Below, one piece after another: positions 29,594-39,109 of a stretch of 64,000 nucleotides of DNA; position 1 is the stretch's first letter, and the number at the start of each line of letters is the position of its first letter. The notes below the pieces were generated by a model. That model saw only the letters and a program-made list of their open reading frames with translations, was not told where the DNA came from and did no database searches. A program made the translations under genes and the position numbers. Source of the stretch: JBFFMO01 sp041390025 (lineage in GTDB: Bacteria; Myxococcota_A; Bradymonadia; Bradymonadales; Bradymonadaceae); assembly GCA_041390025.1 (NCBI GenBank), contig JAWKQR010000013.1, forward strand, positions 1 through 64,000. Reading direction: 5' to 3'.

Positions 29594-30751
29594 ATGATTC
29601 GATTGATTCCACAGAATCTTCAGTTTGACTTCATGTCGCGTGTACGACCCGCGGTGGCGGTGTCGCTTACGCTCATTGTGGCGAGTATCTGCTTGGTTGC
29701 TTTCGTAGGCTTGAACTACGGGATCGACTTCAAGGGCGGCACCGACATGATCATGCAGTTCGAGAAGGACATCACGGCCGAAGAGGTTCGTGAGGCCGCG
29801 GCACGCGCTGGGTTCCCAGACGCCAACGTGCAGCGCTACGGCACCGACGGGCGGCAGTTCATGGTGCAGACAGCGTCCGTGTCGGTCGTTAACGAACCTA
29901 CCGTGGCCAAGCTCAAAGAGGACCTCGCGAAGGTTGCGGCCGTCGAACGAGCCACATGGGACGTCACCCAGCCTGACCGCATGGACGTGTTGTTCGCAAC
30001 CGTTGTTACCCCCGAGCAGATCAAAGCTGCGGTCGAGCCCACGGTGGGCAAAGTCGAGATCGAAGCCAACAACATCGACCAGGTCGGCAAGCGTTTCACC
30101 ATCCGATTCGAAGACCTCCAGGCACGTGTCGCCGATGGTTTTGCGGCGGCTCTCCCGGGCGTGTTCAATCCGGAGAAGAGCATCATGCGGCTCGAGACGG
30201 TCGGTCCACGCGTTGGTGAGCAGTTGCGCAGCAGCGGCGTGTTTTCGCTTCTGGTCTCGCTGCTGCTGATCTTGATCTACATCGCGTTCCGTTTCGACGT
30301 GCGGTACGCGCCGGGCGCGGTTGTGGCGTTGATTCACGACGTCATCATCTCGGTGGGCTTTTTTGTCGTCATCGACATGGAGATCAGCCTCCCAATCATC
30401 GCCGCGCTGTTGACCATCGTGGGTTACAGTCTCAACGATACGATCGTGGTGTTCGACCGCATCCGTGAAAACCTTACCGACAAGGGCGATGCCGACGTCG
30501 CGCGGACCATCAACGAGTCCATCTCCGAGACATTGAGCCGCACGATCATGACCAGCCTCACCACCTTGTTGGCGGTCATCGCGATCATCTTCTTCGGCGG
30601 AGGTCTTATCGAGGACTTCGCCACCGCGCTCTTCATCGGTATCTGTGTGGGTACCTACAGCTCGATCTTCATCGCCTCACCGGTCATGTTGTTCATGGAC
30701 CGATACTTGCGCACGCGTCGTGAACTCCAGGCCCGTAGCGAAGCTACGTGA
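29594..30751 (+). CDS. secF: Protein translocase subunit SecF
   Basis: 385-residue inner-membrane partner of SecD, intact. An N-terminal helix precedes GLNYGIDFKGGTDMIMQF and the periplasmic P4 domain. The six-helix membrane part includes FDVRYAPGAVVALIHDVIIS, IAALLTIVGYSLNDTIVVFD, RIRENL and GGGLIEDFATALFIGICVGT, YSSIFIASPV. The gene follows secD by 25 bp with TGAGGAAC before the ATG region. Slightly longer than typical SecF (about 310-320) because of an extended periplasmic domain. Confidence 0.95.
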   Translation: MIRLIPQNLQFDFMSRVRPAVAVSLTLIVASICLVAFVGLNYGIDFKGGTDMIMQFEKDITAEEVREAAARAGFPDANVQRYGTDGRQFMVQTASVSVVNEPTVAKLKEDLAKVAAVERATWDVTQPDRMDVLFATVVTPEQIKAAVEPTVGKVEIEANNIDQVGKRFTIRFEDLQARVADGFAAALPGVFNPEKSIMRLETVGPRVGEQLRSSGVFSLLVSLLLILIYIAFRFDVRYAPGAVVALIHDVIISVGFFVVIDMEISLPIIAALLTIVGYSLNDTIVVFDRIRENLTDKGDADVARTINESISETLSRTIMTSLTTLLAVIAIIFFGGGLIEDFATALFIGICVGTYSSIFIASPVMLFMDRYLRTRRELQARSEAT

Positions 30752-30808
30752 ATTTTTTCTCGGTCTAGTGTGTTCTCAGTCACGACGTAATGAAGCGTCG
30801 AGCGTGGT

Positions 30809-32582
30809 GTGTCGATGCATGGGGATGCCCCAGAAATAGTACGCGAGTGGGTCGTCACACGTAGCCGAACGTCACGTGCCGAGAGCTTTGTAAAGGAGCT
30901 CGGCATATCGCCGGTTACGGCGCGCATTCTGTATCGCCGTGGGCTGCGAGACCTTGAGTCTATCGACGCGTTTCTCAATCCATCGCTGAAGCATCTCCAC
31001 GATCCGTTTCTGATGAAAGGGATGCGCCGCGCGGTCAAGGAAGTACTTCGTTCGATTGACGTGGGTGAGCAGATCGTGGTCCACGGCGATTACGATGTGG
31101 ACGGCATCTGCTCGGTGAGTGTGCTCTACGGATTTCTGAAGGAGCTTGGGGCGAACGTTGACTACTTCGTTCCACAACGCAGCCAGGACGGATACGGGCT
31201 CAATATTGAAACCGTCAGACGCTTCCATACGCAAGGCTACAAGCTCATCATCACGACCGATTGCGGGATCTCGAACAACGACGAGATACGTCTGGCGCGT
31301 CAGCTTGGGATGCGAGTTGTCGTGGTTGACCATCACACGGTGCCGGACGTGTTACCGCCGGCGAACGCGATCCTCAATCCGCTCCAAAAAGACTGCGCCT
31401 TCCCCTTCAAAGGGCTCGCCGCCGTTGGTGTGACGTTCAACTTTGTCATTGCCCTGCGCTCCGAGCTTCGAAAACGGGGCATTTTTAAGCTGATTCCCGA
31501 GCCAGACCTCAAGCGGTTTCTTGACTTGGTGGCGTTGGGGACAGTCGCCGATGTTGTCCCGTTGGTCGACGAAAACCGCATTTTTGTGCGACTGGGCCTC
31601 GAGGAGCTTGCGGCGCGGCGGCGCGCCGGCGTGTCGGCCCTTATGGACCGCGCTGCGATTGAGGTGGGCCCCGTCACCACGCGCACGATTTCATTTCGAC
31701 TCGCGCCTCGCCTAAACGCGGCTGGGAGGATGGCGGACGCGTCAATCTGCGTCGAGCTGCTAACAACTTCAAGCTATGCGAGGGCGACAGAAATCGCCGA
31801 GGAGCTCGAGACGCTGAACAAGGCGCGCCAACGCGAAGAACGCGAGATTCTCGGCTCCGCTTACGCTCAGGCAGAGTCCCAGGTGCTCGACAATCGACGC
31901 GTGTTGGTCGTGTCGGGCGTGGATTGGAATCGCGGTGTCCTTGGAATCGTCGCATCTCGTCTGATGGAGCGGTACCATCGGCCAGCGATTTTGGTTGGCG
32001 TTGAGGACGGTTTTGCAAAGGGTAGCGCCCGTTCGATCCAAGGCGTCAACGTCATCGATGTGCTGTCGCAAGCCAGCGATTGTTTGGCGAGTTTCGGGGC
32101 CATAGCTCTGCGGCAGGACTGTCGTTAGAAGCCGATCAGCTCGACCGCTTTCAGGGGTTGGTCAACAGCGCCATGGACGACATTCTGTTTGAGGGTCGCA
32201 TGCCTCGCCCCCGACTTCAGATCGACGCGACGGTGTCACTTGGTGAGATCGACGACGTGTTTTTCGAGGACCTGCTTAAGCTCGCGCCCTTTGGTGCGGG
32301 CCATCCGGAGCCGATCCTCATGGCGGAACGCAGTCGTGCCATCCACGTCAAGGTGGTGAGCAACAAACACCTTCGCGTGCGCTTCCGGGATGACACAGGC
32401 GTCGTGGACGGCTTTGGGTTCGCGATGGGTGACGACGCGGCTCTGCTTCAAGACAACGTTGCGATCGCGTGTTTGTGCCTCGATGCACGTGGAATGGTCA
32501 TACGTCGCGTTTGGAAATTCAGATCAAGGGGTTTCGTCCGTCGACGGATCCTGTCGCGGATTTGATCGTCGAGGATGACTGA
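30809..32582 (+). CDS. recJ: Single-stranded-DNA-specific exonuclease RecJ (frameshifted)
   Basis: 5'-3' ssDNA exonuclease of recombination and repair. DHH-family metal motifs are clear: HGDYDVDGICSVSVLYG, IITTDCGISNNDE, VVVVDHHTVPDVLPPANAI, and the DHHA1 region VSGVDWNRGVLGIVASRLME and SFGGHSSAAGLSLEADQL (after restoring one G near 32095). A second indel near 32490 restores the end WNGHTSRLEIQIKGFRPSTD and stop TGA 32580-32582. About 590 residues. ATG 30809 follows secF by 57 bp. The stop overlaps the ATG of a small membrane protein. Confidence 0.93.
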
Positions 32583-32803
32583 TGCGACGCCCTCCAAGAA
32601 AACGGCGAACCCCTGGCACACGTATTCAACTCGCGCAGATCTTGGTGCTGGTCGTGCTGCTCGTCGCGATTTTGACGATGCGTGTCAGGGTTGGGGAGCT
32701 CGCCTCCCGGATGCTGGATGCCTTCTCGGGCCCTGACGACGTTAAGACGACACCGTCTGGCCCAGACGAGTCTCAGGTATCAACGGATGCAGGGACGCCC
32801 TAG
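32582..32803 (+). CDS. Single-span membrane microprotein coupled to recJ
   Basis: 73 residues: basic N-terminus (MRRPPRKRRTPGTR), one hydrophobic helix (LAQILVLVVLLVAILTM), then an acidic, Thr/Pro-rich tail. The ATG overlaps the recJ TGA (TGATG), so it is translationally coupled and last in the queA-recJ operon. Positive-inside topology puts the tail outside the cytoplasm. Not recognised; its 3' end overlaps the uvrA stop by 4 bp on the opposite strand. Confidence 0.6.
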   Translation: MRRPPRKRRTPGTRIQLAQILVLVVLLVAILTMRVRVGELASRMLDAFSGPDDVKTTPSGPDESQVSTDAGTP

Positions 32804-35601
32804 GCCACTGACTTACGCTCGAAGAATTCCTTGAGATAGCGGCCCGTCACGCTCTCGGGTGCCTCCATCACTTCGGAAGGCGCGCCCTGCGCCACGATGC
32901 GCCCACCGTGAGGTCCAGCATTGGGGCCAAGATCGATGATATGGTCACACTCTGCGATAAAGTCGATGTTGTGCTCAATCACGAAGACGGAATCACCTTG
33001 GTCGACGATTTGTCGAAGCGCGGTCAACAGCACCGTGATGTCGTCGAGATGCAATCCAATCGTGGGCTCGTCGAAAATGAACACAAGGCTTCCTGTGGGA
33101 GCGTCCTTGGTTTTCCCTTGGCCAATGAACGACGCCAGCTTGACACGTTGAGCTTCCCCTCCCGACAACGTCGAAGTGGACTGGCCTAATCTGAGGTAAC
33201 CCAAGCCGACGTCCAACAGAGGAGACAGCTTGCGGCGAATGGGGCGTTGCTGGCCAAAGAACTCGACGGCCTCCGCGATGGTGAGCTCAAAAATCTCGGT
33301 CATGTTCTTGCCATTGAACCGGGTCTCGAGGACTGGAGCCTTGAACCTTCGACCTTGGCACTCCTCGCACACCGTCTCGATGTCCGCCATGAAGTGCATC
33401 TCAATCGTCACCGTCCCCAGTCCTTGGCATGTCTCGCAACGCCCGCCTGGCGTATTGAAGCTGAAGTCTCCCGCCATCAGCCCGCGCTTCTTGGCGTCTG
33501 GCGTGTCCGCGAGAAGCTTTCGTACGTCATCGTACGCTCCGGAGTACGACAACGGATTGGACCGGGTCGAGCGCCCGATCGCAGACTGATCCATGAGAAT
33601 CATCTCGCGAACGCGCTCAAAGCCGTCGATCTTTTCGACGGCGCCTGCCTCGATTGCGCCGCCTTGGGTGCGCTTGAGGAAGTTGTTGTATAGCACTTCG
33701 TGCATAAGCGTGGACTTGCCCGATCCGCTGACGCCGGTGATGGCAACCAGTTTCCCCAGCGGGAGGCTGACCGTCACGTTCTCCAAGTTATGTTCAGAGG
33801 CACCGATGACCTCGATCGCGCCGCGTGTACCCACAACGGTGCTCGGCCCTCTCGGGCGAGCAATCCGTCGGTCGAGCGCGCGCCTCGTTCGAGTATCTGC
33901 AGTTCGGAACACATCAGCGGTGCCCTCGAACACGAGCTCACCGCCCTTCTCGCCCCCGCCCGGCCCGAGCTCCACGATGTGGTCGCCGCCCTCAATGATC
34001 TCCGGGTCATGCTCCACAACAACGACCGTGTTGCCCAAGTCCCGAAGCCCACAAAGGATGCTCAGCAGTCGTTGAGAGTCACGCGCATGGAGTCCGGCCG
34101 TGGGTTCGTCGAGCACGTACAAGGTATCCGTGAGCGCGCGTCCAAGGTTCGTCGTGAGGTGGATACGTTGCATCTCGCCGCCCGAGAGGGTCCTCGAAGG
34201 CCGCCCAAGCTCTAAGTAACCCAGCCCGACCTCATCGAGGTAGTCGAGGCGATACTGAATCTCGTCAAGCAGCGTAGTCACCCGCGCGGATTCGTCGGCC
34301 GATAGTTCAATCGTTCGGAAAAACGCCCTGGCCTGCTCCACGCGCATCTTCCAGACATCAGCGATCGTTTTGTCGGCGACACGTGTGTTGCGGGCATCTT
34401 GACTCAAGCGACTTCCGCGGCAGGCGACGCAGTCGTCAAAGCCGCGATACTTCGCCAAAAAGACGCGCACATGGACCTTGTATTGCTCGTCCTTGAGTTC
34501 TTCGAAAAAACCGCGAACGCCCGCCCAGCCTTGCCCACCATCACGCACAAAGTCTTGTTCCGACTCCGCCAACCGCTTGAACGGCACGTCAATCGCAACA
34601 CCATGGCGCTTGCACGCCGACAGCAGCGCACGTTGATGGCTGGAGTACTTCGGAGATGCGAAGGGCTCGATCGCCCCATCCATGAGTGACTTGCCAGTGT
34701 TTGGAATGATCTTTCGGAAATCCAGTCCGATGCTTCGCCCGTAGCCGTTGCAGGCCGGACAAGCACCCAACGAACTGTTGAAACTGAAGAGCGCAGGTTG
34801 GGGTTCCACGAGGTCTTGCCCGCAATTGTTGCATCGGAAGGCTCGGTCAAACACGAACTGCTCTTGTGTGTCGTGTTTGTAGATGAGGACTCTTCCCTCC
34901 CCCACCCCAAAGCCAGTCTCCAAGGCTTCGGCGATTCGCTGCCGATTGGATGGCGATATGCTCAGCCTGTCGATGACGAGCGGGAACGTCGTTCGGTCGA
35001 GCATGCGCTCGACGTCTTCCTCGGCGACGTCAACGGCTTCCCCGTCAACGTAGAATCGGCGGAATCCGTCGCTGATCAGCTGTCGTAGGATGGCCGGGGC
35101 ATGCTCAGGGTCTTGCACCACGACCTCGGCGACCACGATGATTCGTGTCGCTTCTTCCCACTTCAGAAGGTCGGCGCACACACTGCCCACGGTGTCGCGG
35201 CGCACGTTGTGGCCGCAGTTGGGACATGACGTCCTGCCTGCGTGGGTAAACAGAAGCCCAAAATGGTCATCGAGCTCGGTGACGGTGCTGACGGTCGACC
35301 TAGCGTTCGTGACCTCATTCTTTTGGCGCAGCGCGACCGCGGGCTGCACGTCTTGCAAGCTGTCGAATGGTGGTTTCTGCATCCGCTGCAAGAACTGGCG
35401 GGCGTACGTCGACAGGCTCTCGGTGTAACGACGCTGCCCCTCGGCGTAGAGGGTGTCGAAGGCGAGGCTTGACTTGCCCGATCCGCTGACGCCCGTGACG
35501 ATCGTGAGCTTCCCGATGGGGATGTCGCAAGACACGTTTTTCAAATTGTGGGTTCGAACGCCGCGCAGGGTCGTAAATTGTGCTCGTGAGCTCTTGGTCA
35601 T
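32800..35601 (-). CDS. uvrA: Excinuclease ABC subunit A
   Basis: DNA damage sensor of nucleotide excision repair; 933 residues, near the UvrA norm of about 940. First nucleotide domain: TGVSGSGKSSLAFDTLYAEG and LSGGEMQRIHLTTNLG; second: ITGVSGSGKSTLMHEVLY (near residue 624), LSGGEAQRVKLASFIG and FIFDEPTIGLH. Zinc modules: CPNCGH, CNNCGQ with CPACNGYG, and CETCQGLG with CEECQGRR. The region between the first Zn motif and the second zinc module is full length, consistent with a UvrB-binding domain. The N-terminal ALRQKNEVTNARSTVSTVTE differs from the commoner DQKTTSxNPRSTVGTVTE. The ATG overlaps the upstream solenoid gene's stop. Confidence 0.93.
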   Translation of the reverse strand: MTKSSRAQFTTLRGVRTHNLKNVSCDIPIGKLTIVTGVSGSGKSSLAFDTLYAEGQRRYTESLSTYARQFLQRMQKPPFDSLQDVQPAVALRQKNEVTNARSTVSTVTELDDHFGLLFTHAGRTSCPNCGHNVRRDTVGSVCADLLKWEEATRIIVVAEVVVQDPEHAPAILRQLISDGFRRFYVDGEAVDVAEEDVERMLDRTTFPLVIDRLSISPSNRQRIAEALETGFGVGEGRVLIYKHDTQEQFVFDRAFRCNNCGQDLVEPQPALFSFNSSLGACPACNGYGRSIGLDFRKIIPNTGKSLMDGAIEPFASPKYSSHQRALLSACKRHGVAIDVPFKRLAESEQDFVRDGGQGWAGVRGFFEELKDEQYKVHVRVFLAKYRGFDDCVACRGSRLSQDARNTRVADKTIADVWKMRVEQARAFFRTIELSADESARVTTLLDEIQYRLDYLDEVGLGYLELGRPSRTLSGGEMQRIHLTTNLGRALTDTLYVLDEPTAGLHARDSQRLLSILCGLRDLGNTVVVVEHDPEIIEGGDHIVELGPGGGEKGGELVFEGTADVFRTADTRTRRALDRRIARPRGPSTVVGTRGAIEVIGASEHNLENVTVSLPLGKLVAITGVSGSGKSTLMHEVLYNNFLKRTQGGAIEAGAVEKIDGFERVREMILMDQSAIGRSTRSNPLSYSGAYDDVRKLLADTPDAKKRGLMAGDFSFNTPGGRCETCQGLGTVTIEMHFMADIETVCEECQGRRFKAPVLETRFNGKNMTEIFELTIAEAVEFFGQQRPIRRKLSPLLDVGLGYLRLGQSTSTLSGGEAQRVKLASFIGQGKTKDAPTGSLVFIFDEPTIGLHLDDITVLLTALRQIVDQGDSVFVIEHNIDFIAECDHIIDLGPNAGPHGGRIVAQGAPSEVMEAPESVTGRYLKEFFERKSVA

Positions 35602-38600
35602 GGCTTACTTAGGGTCAGCAGGAAACGCTGGGCGAGGTCTTGGATGCCTGTAGAAAGCGAAGGATTCCGAGTCGTGGGGCGAGACAGCCAACCACGAGCG
35701 ACCTCCCTAGCTCCGACGACGAGTGCGACCTTGGCAGACAGAATGGCCAGCCTCGCAAGGTCATCGCCCGCGGCTGTTGTTTCATTCATCGCGCTTAGGG
35801 CGAGCGCGTAGGCTGGGCCCCACTGGCCATCGGCGCCGAGCGCGTTCAAACGCAGCAATGTGATCTCGAGCTCGCTCTCGGGTGCGCGTTCGAGCACCAT
35901 CGGGGCCGCCTCGTCGAGCCGCGCGACGGCATCAGCGGTCTGTCCTGTGGCGATCAGGTAGGAAATCCAGGCGGCAAACGCGGTTTGAAGCGGCTTTCCG
36001 CCGATCTCGCGTGACTTGGAGACGGCCAGTTCCAATTTCTCGATCTTCCGTGGATCAGATGCTGTGACGGGGTTCCATTCCTGAACCAGTCTCGCGCGCT
36101 GTTGGTAAAGGGCGGTGGCGACCGGTTTTCCGCGCATCGCGTCGATCTCAAGCTGCAACGGCGTGGTCGTTCGACAATCGCGGAGTGCGGTTTGGCCCTT
36201 CTGCATGTCGATCAGCGCGCGCAGGCATTCGTTGCGGTCGGTTCTTCGCAGCGCGGACACCATGTTGGGATCCACGGTGTCGTCGATCCGTCCCACCACC
36301 GCGATCGCCTCCGTTCGCTCGTCGGGGTTTGCCCATTCATGGGCGATCCTCCTCACGGCGTCGAACTGAGCCGCCGTGGGTGCGGCACCGGCCGCGATCA
36401 CAAAGAGGTCGGGGTGGAATTGACCGCCTTCAATCAGGCCCAATGCCTTGAGCTGACTGCCCTTCAAGTCTTGGATGGCGTCGAGCAGGACACGAAGGAC
36501 CGATGCATCGTTGGAGGTCGCCTTCAGCTTTGACGCCATCGCGATGGCTTCCGCGAAGTCGTTTCGATCGTAGGCGCGCCACGCGAATTCCAACCTAGCG
36601 TCTTCGGCCACCGCGTCCGAGGCGTCAAGGAAGAGCCCCTCGGGATCGGCCAACGGCTGCCCGGCGCGCGCAGCGGCGTCGCGTTGAAGCGATGCGACGT
36701 GCAGCCGGGAGGCTTGGCCGCGGCTGCCCGCGGTTTCGAGCAGCGGTCTAGCCTCGGCGGCCGAGGCAACCACCTGCGCCCAATCGTCAATGGCGTGAAG
36801 CACCTCGATGCGTTGAATCGTATAGGCGCGGGCATCATCCATTTGCCCCATTTGGGTGGCGGCCGCGATCGCACCCGACAGCAAGGGAACGGCGGGTTTT
36901 TGTTGGTCAAAACGAATCAGTTCGGCCGCGATCTGCGCCAACGTTCTGCCGGCGATGGCGGGGTCCATGTCTTTTTCGACGGTGGCAACCACTGCCCGAA
37001 TGGCATCCTCGGGGTTTTGGCCGAGCTCGGACTTGATGGCGGCATCGAGCACCGCGAGCTGGATGCCTCCCATCGCGTCACCCTCGACGAGCGGTGGCAG
37101 CGCCGCTGCGGCCTTTTTCGCCGACTCGACATCTCGGTTTTGTAGGTGTTGATACGCTTGTTCAACCAACGATGGCCAAGCGGCGGCCACGAAGTCGACC
37201 GAGCGTTGCTGACCGCAGCGGCGGCGAATGACCTCCTGTGTGGATGCGTCGCCGTCTGCGCTGACCGCAGATGCTCCGCCGCATAACGCTGCCCACGCTT
37301 TGTCGGCTCGCGCTGCGCCAATGGGGTCGACTGACTGTCCGTCGAACGCGGCCAATGCGGTCATCAACGTGAGTGAGTCTTGCACGTTGCGGGCGGGGTC
37401 GCCCGCGGCCATCGGACCGTCGAGCGCAAGCAGTGAAGCCGCCTCCCAGGCCGTCTGGACATCACCAGTCTTCGTGGCGAGTGATAGGTACTCACGGACG
37501 CGCTCGCGGTCGCCCGCGATGCTTGTCATCACGACCGACGCGCGTGTCTGAGCCAACGAGTCGTTCATTTCAGCGAAACGTTCGACGGCATAGCCAGAGA
37601 GCTCGTTTGCGGTGGATGCATCGCCAGCGGCGTGATGAATCTCGGCCAGTCGATACTCCACGAGGGCTGAGTCCCACACGTCGCCACCATAAAAATAGCG
37701 CGATCGCGCACTTCCAGCGGCGCCGATCGCGGTCGCAAAGTCTCCGTTGCGATAGGCCAAGCCCGCCAGCGCCAATTCTGCGGTTGCCATCCTCAGTTCA
37801 TCGCCCACGTCCGCGTAACACTCCGCGGCTGTCTTCGCCCACTCTGACGCGAGTTTGGCGTTTGCTTGACGCGTGGCGACGACCACCATCAAGTCGGCCG
37901 CGCGCCCCGCCAGCAAACCCGAAGCCGGTCCTGTCATTTGACGTGCGCCTTCGTAAGCCACGTACGCGAGCTCGGTGGCTTTGTTGAGGTCGTCCGTGAT
38001 GGCCGCGACGCGCGCAAGCGATAAGGCGGTTTCGGGCGTCATTCCATCTTGATTTAGGGTCAGTTGGACGCGCGCCCAATCAGGTCGGCCACTCGCTGCG
38101 TACAGCTCCACGGCTCGGAGTCGTCCTCTTTCGGTCGGGTTCGCCCGTCCGAGATGATACGCGGCGATCAGCGGTTGGTTACGCTGCGCGGCCACGATGC
38201 CGGCGATCGCAGCCTACCGCTGATCGACGGAGGAAGCGGTCCATGGCTCTTCGACGGGCGACAGGGTTACCTCATGGACCCGTCGGCCGCCAAACGCTGC
38301 GACGTGCGGCGCAATCAGTTTCCCACGCGAAGTCGGCTGCCAGCCGCGTGAAAACTGGCGTGGCATGAAAGCGTGTGGCGCCATTTGGAGGCGGCACGGC
38401 GCCACCGATCTGCTTGCACCCGTCAGGCAGGTCGACGGTTTGACCGAATGTGGCCACACGGCAAGACCGAAGTGCGGTCTGTGCTTGCGTAATGGCGATG
38501 AAATCGCCCAACGATTCGGCGGCATCGATGACGCCACCTCGTGCCGTCGCGACCCCGAGCACCCATCCGTCGTGAATTTGGTCCGGAGGACAACCGCAGC

Positions 38601-38978
38601 AGGAAGCGCGTTGAGTCCGTCCGTCGTCACGTTGAAGTCTTGATTTGACTGCCGAAACGCGACGCCAAGCTGGTTGGGGTCCGTCACCTTGGTCACAGGC
38701 TTAGCCAGCCTCCGGGGCGGAAACCCGTGATGGGAATCAGCAGCGCGGTTCGCTCGCCCACTTTGGGTGTCCACGCCGCATGGACGCCTGAACCCGTGTC
38801 AACGGTGACCCAATCGGGCACATTCTCGTCTGGGAAAACAACAAACGCGATGCCGCGGGAGTCAAACCCAATGGCAGGGTAGCCTGTTCAAACAGTACTG
38901 GGTCTAAGCCAGCTTCGTGGAGCCGAAGCGCACGAGGCGAGCAACGCAACGGCAAGCAACGAGTGGGCGAATTTGCAT
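35598..38978 (-). CDS. Very large alpha-solenoid/TPR-like protein coupled to uvrA (5' part frameshifted)
   Basis: The 865 codons from 38195 to 35598 are intact and almost wholly helical repeats (for example ATAELALAGLAYRNGDFATA, ALVEYRLAEIHHAAGDASTA, VDFVAAAWPSLVEQAYQHLQ, ESELEITLLRLNALGADGQW). Coding similarity continues upstream to about 38978 through several frames: DVIDA-like AIGFDSRGIAFVVFPDENVP, VAFRQSNQDFNVTTDGLNAL, AESLGDFIAITQAQTALRS and LAADFAWETDC. The N-terminal 260 residues are a beta-rich, different domain. ATG 38978 is a tentative start (MQIRPLVACRCVARL may be a signal). Its stop overlaps the uvrA ATG (ATGA). Total about 1,125 residues. Family not recognised; TPR-like repeats suggest protein-protein interaction. 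Confidence 0.6.
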
Positions 38979-39109
38979 GGATCTTCTCAAGAGTGAAGTC
39001 GGCCAGAGGGTGCCACACGGCTGTCGCTCTTACAACGAAAGGACTTGAACGCGCGCCATGTCAAATCGACGGTCTTCCGGTATAAGGGCTGCGAAACACG
39101 AGGAGACCG

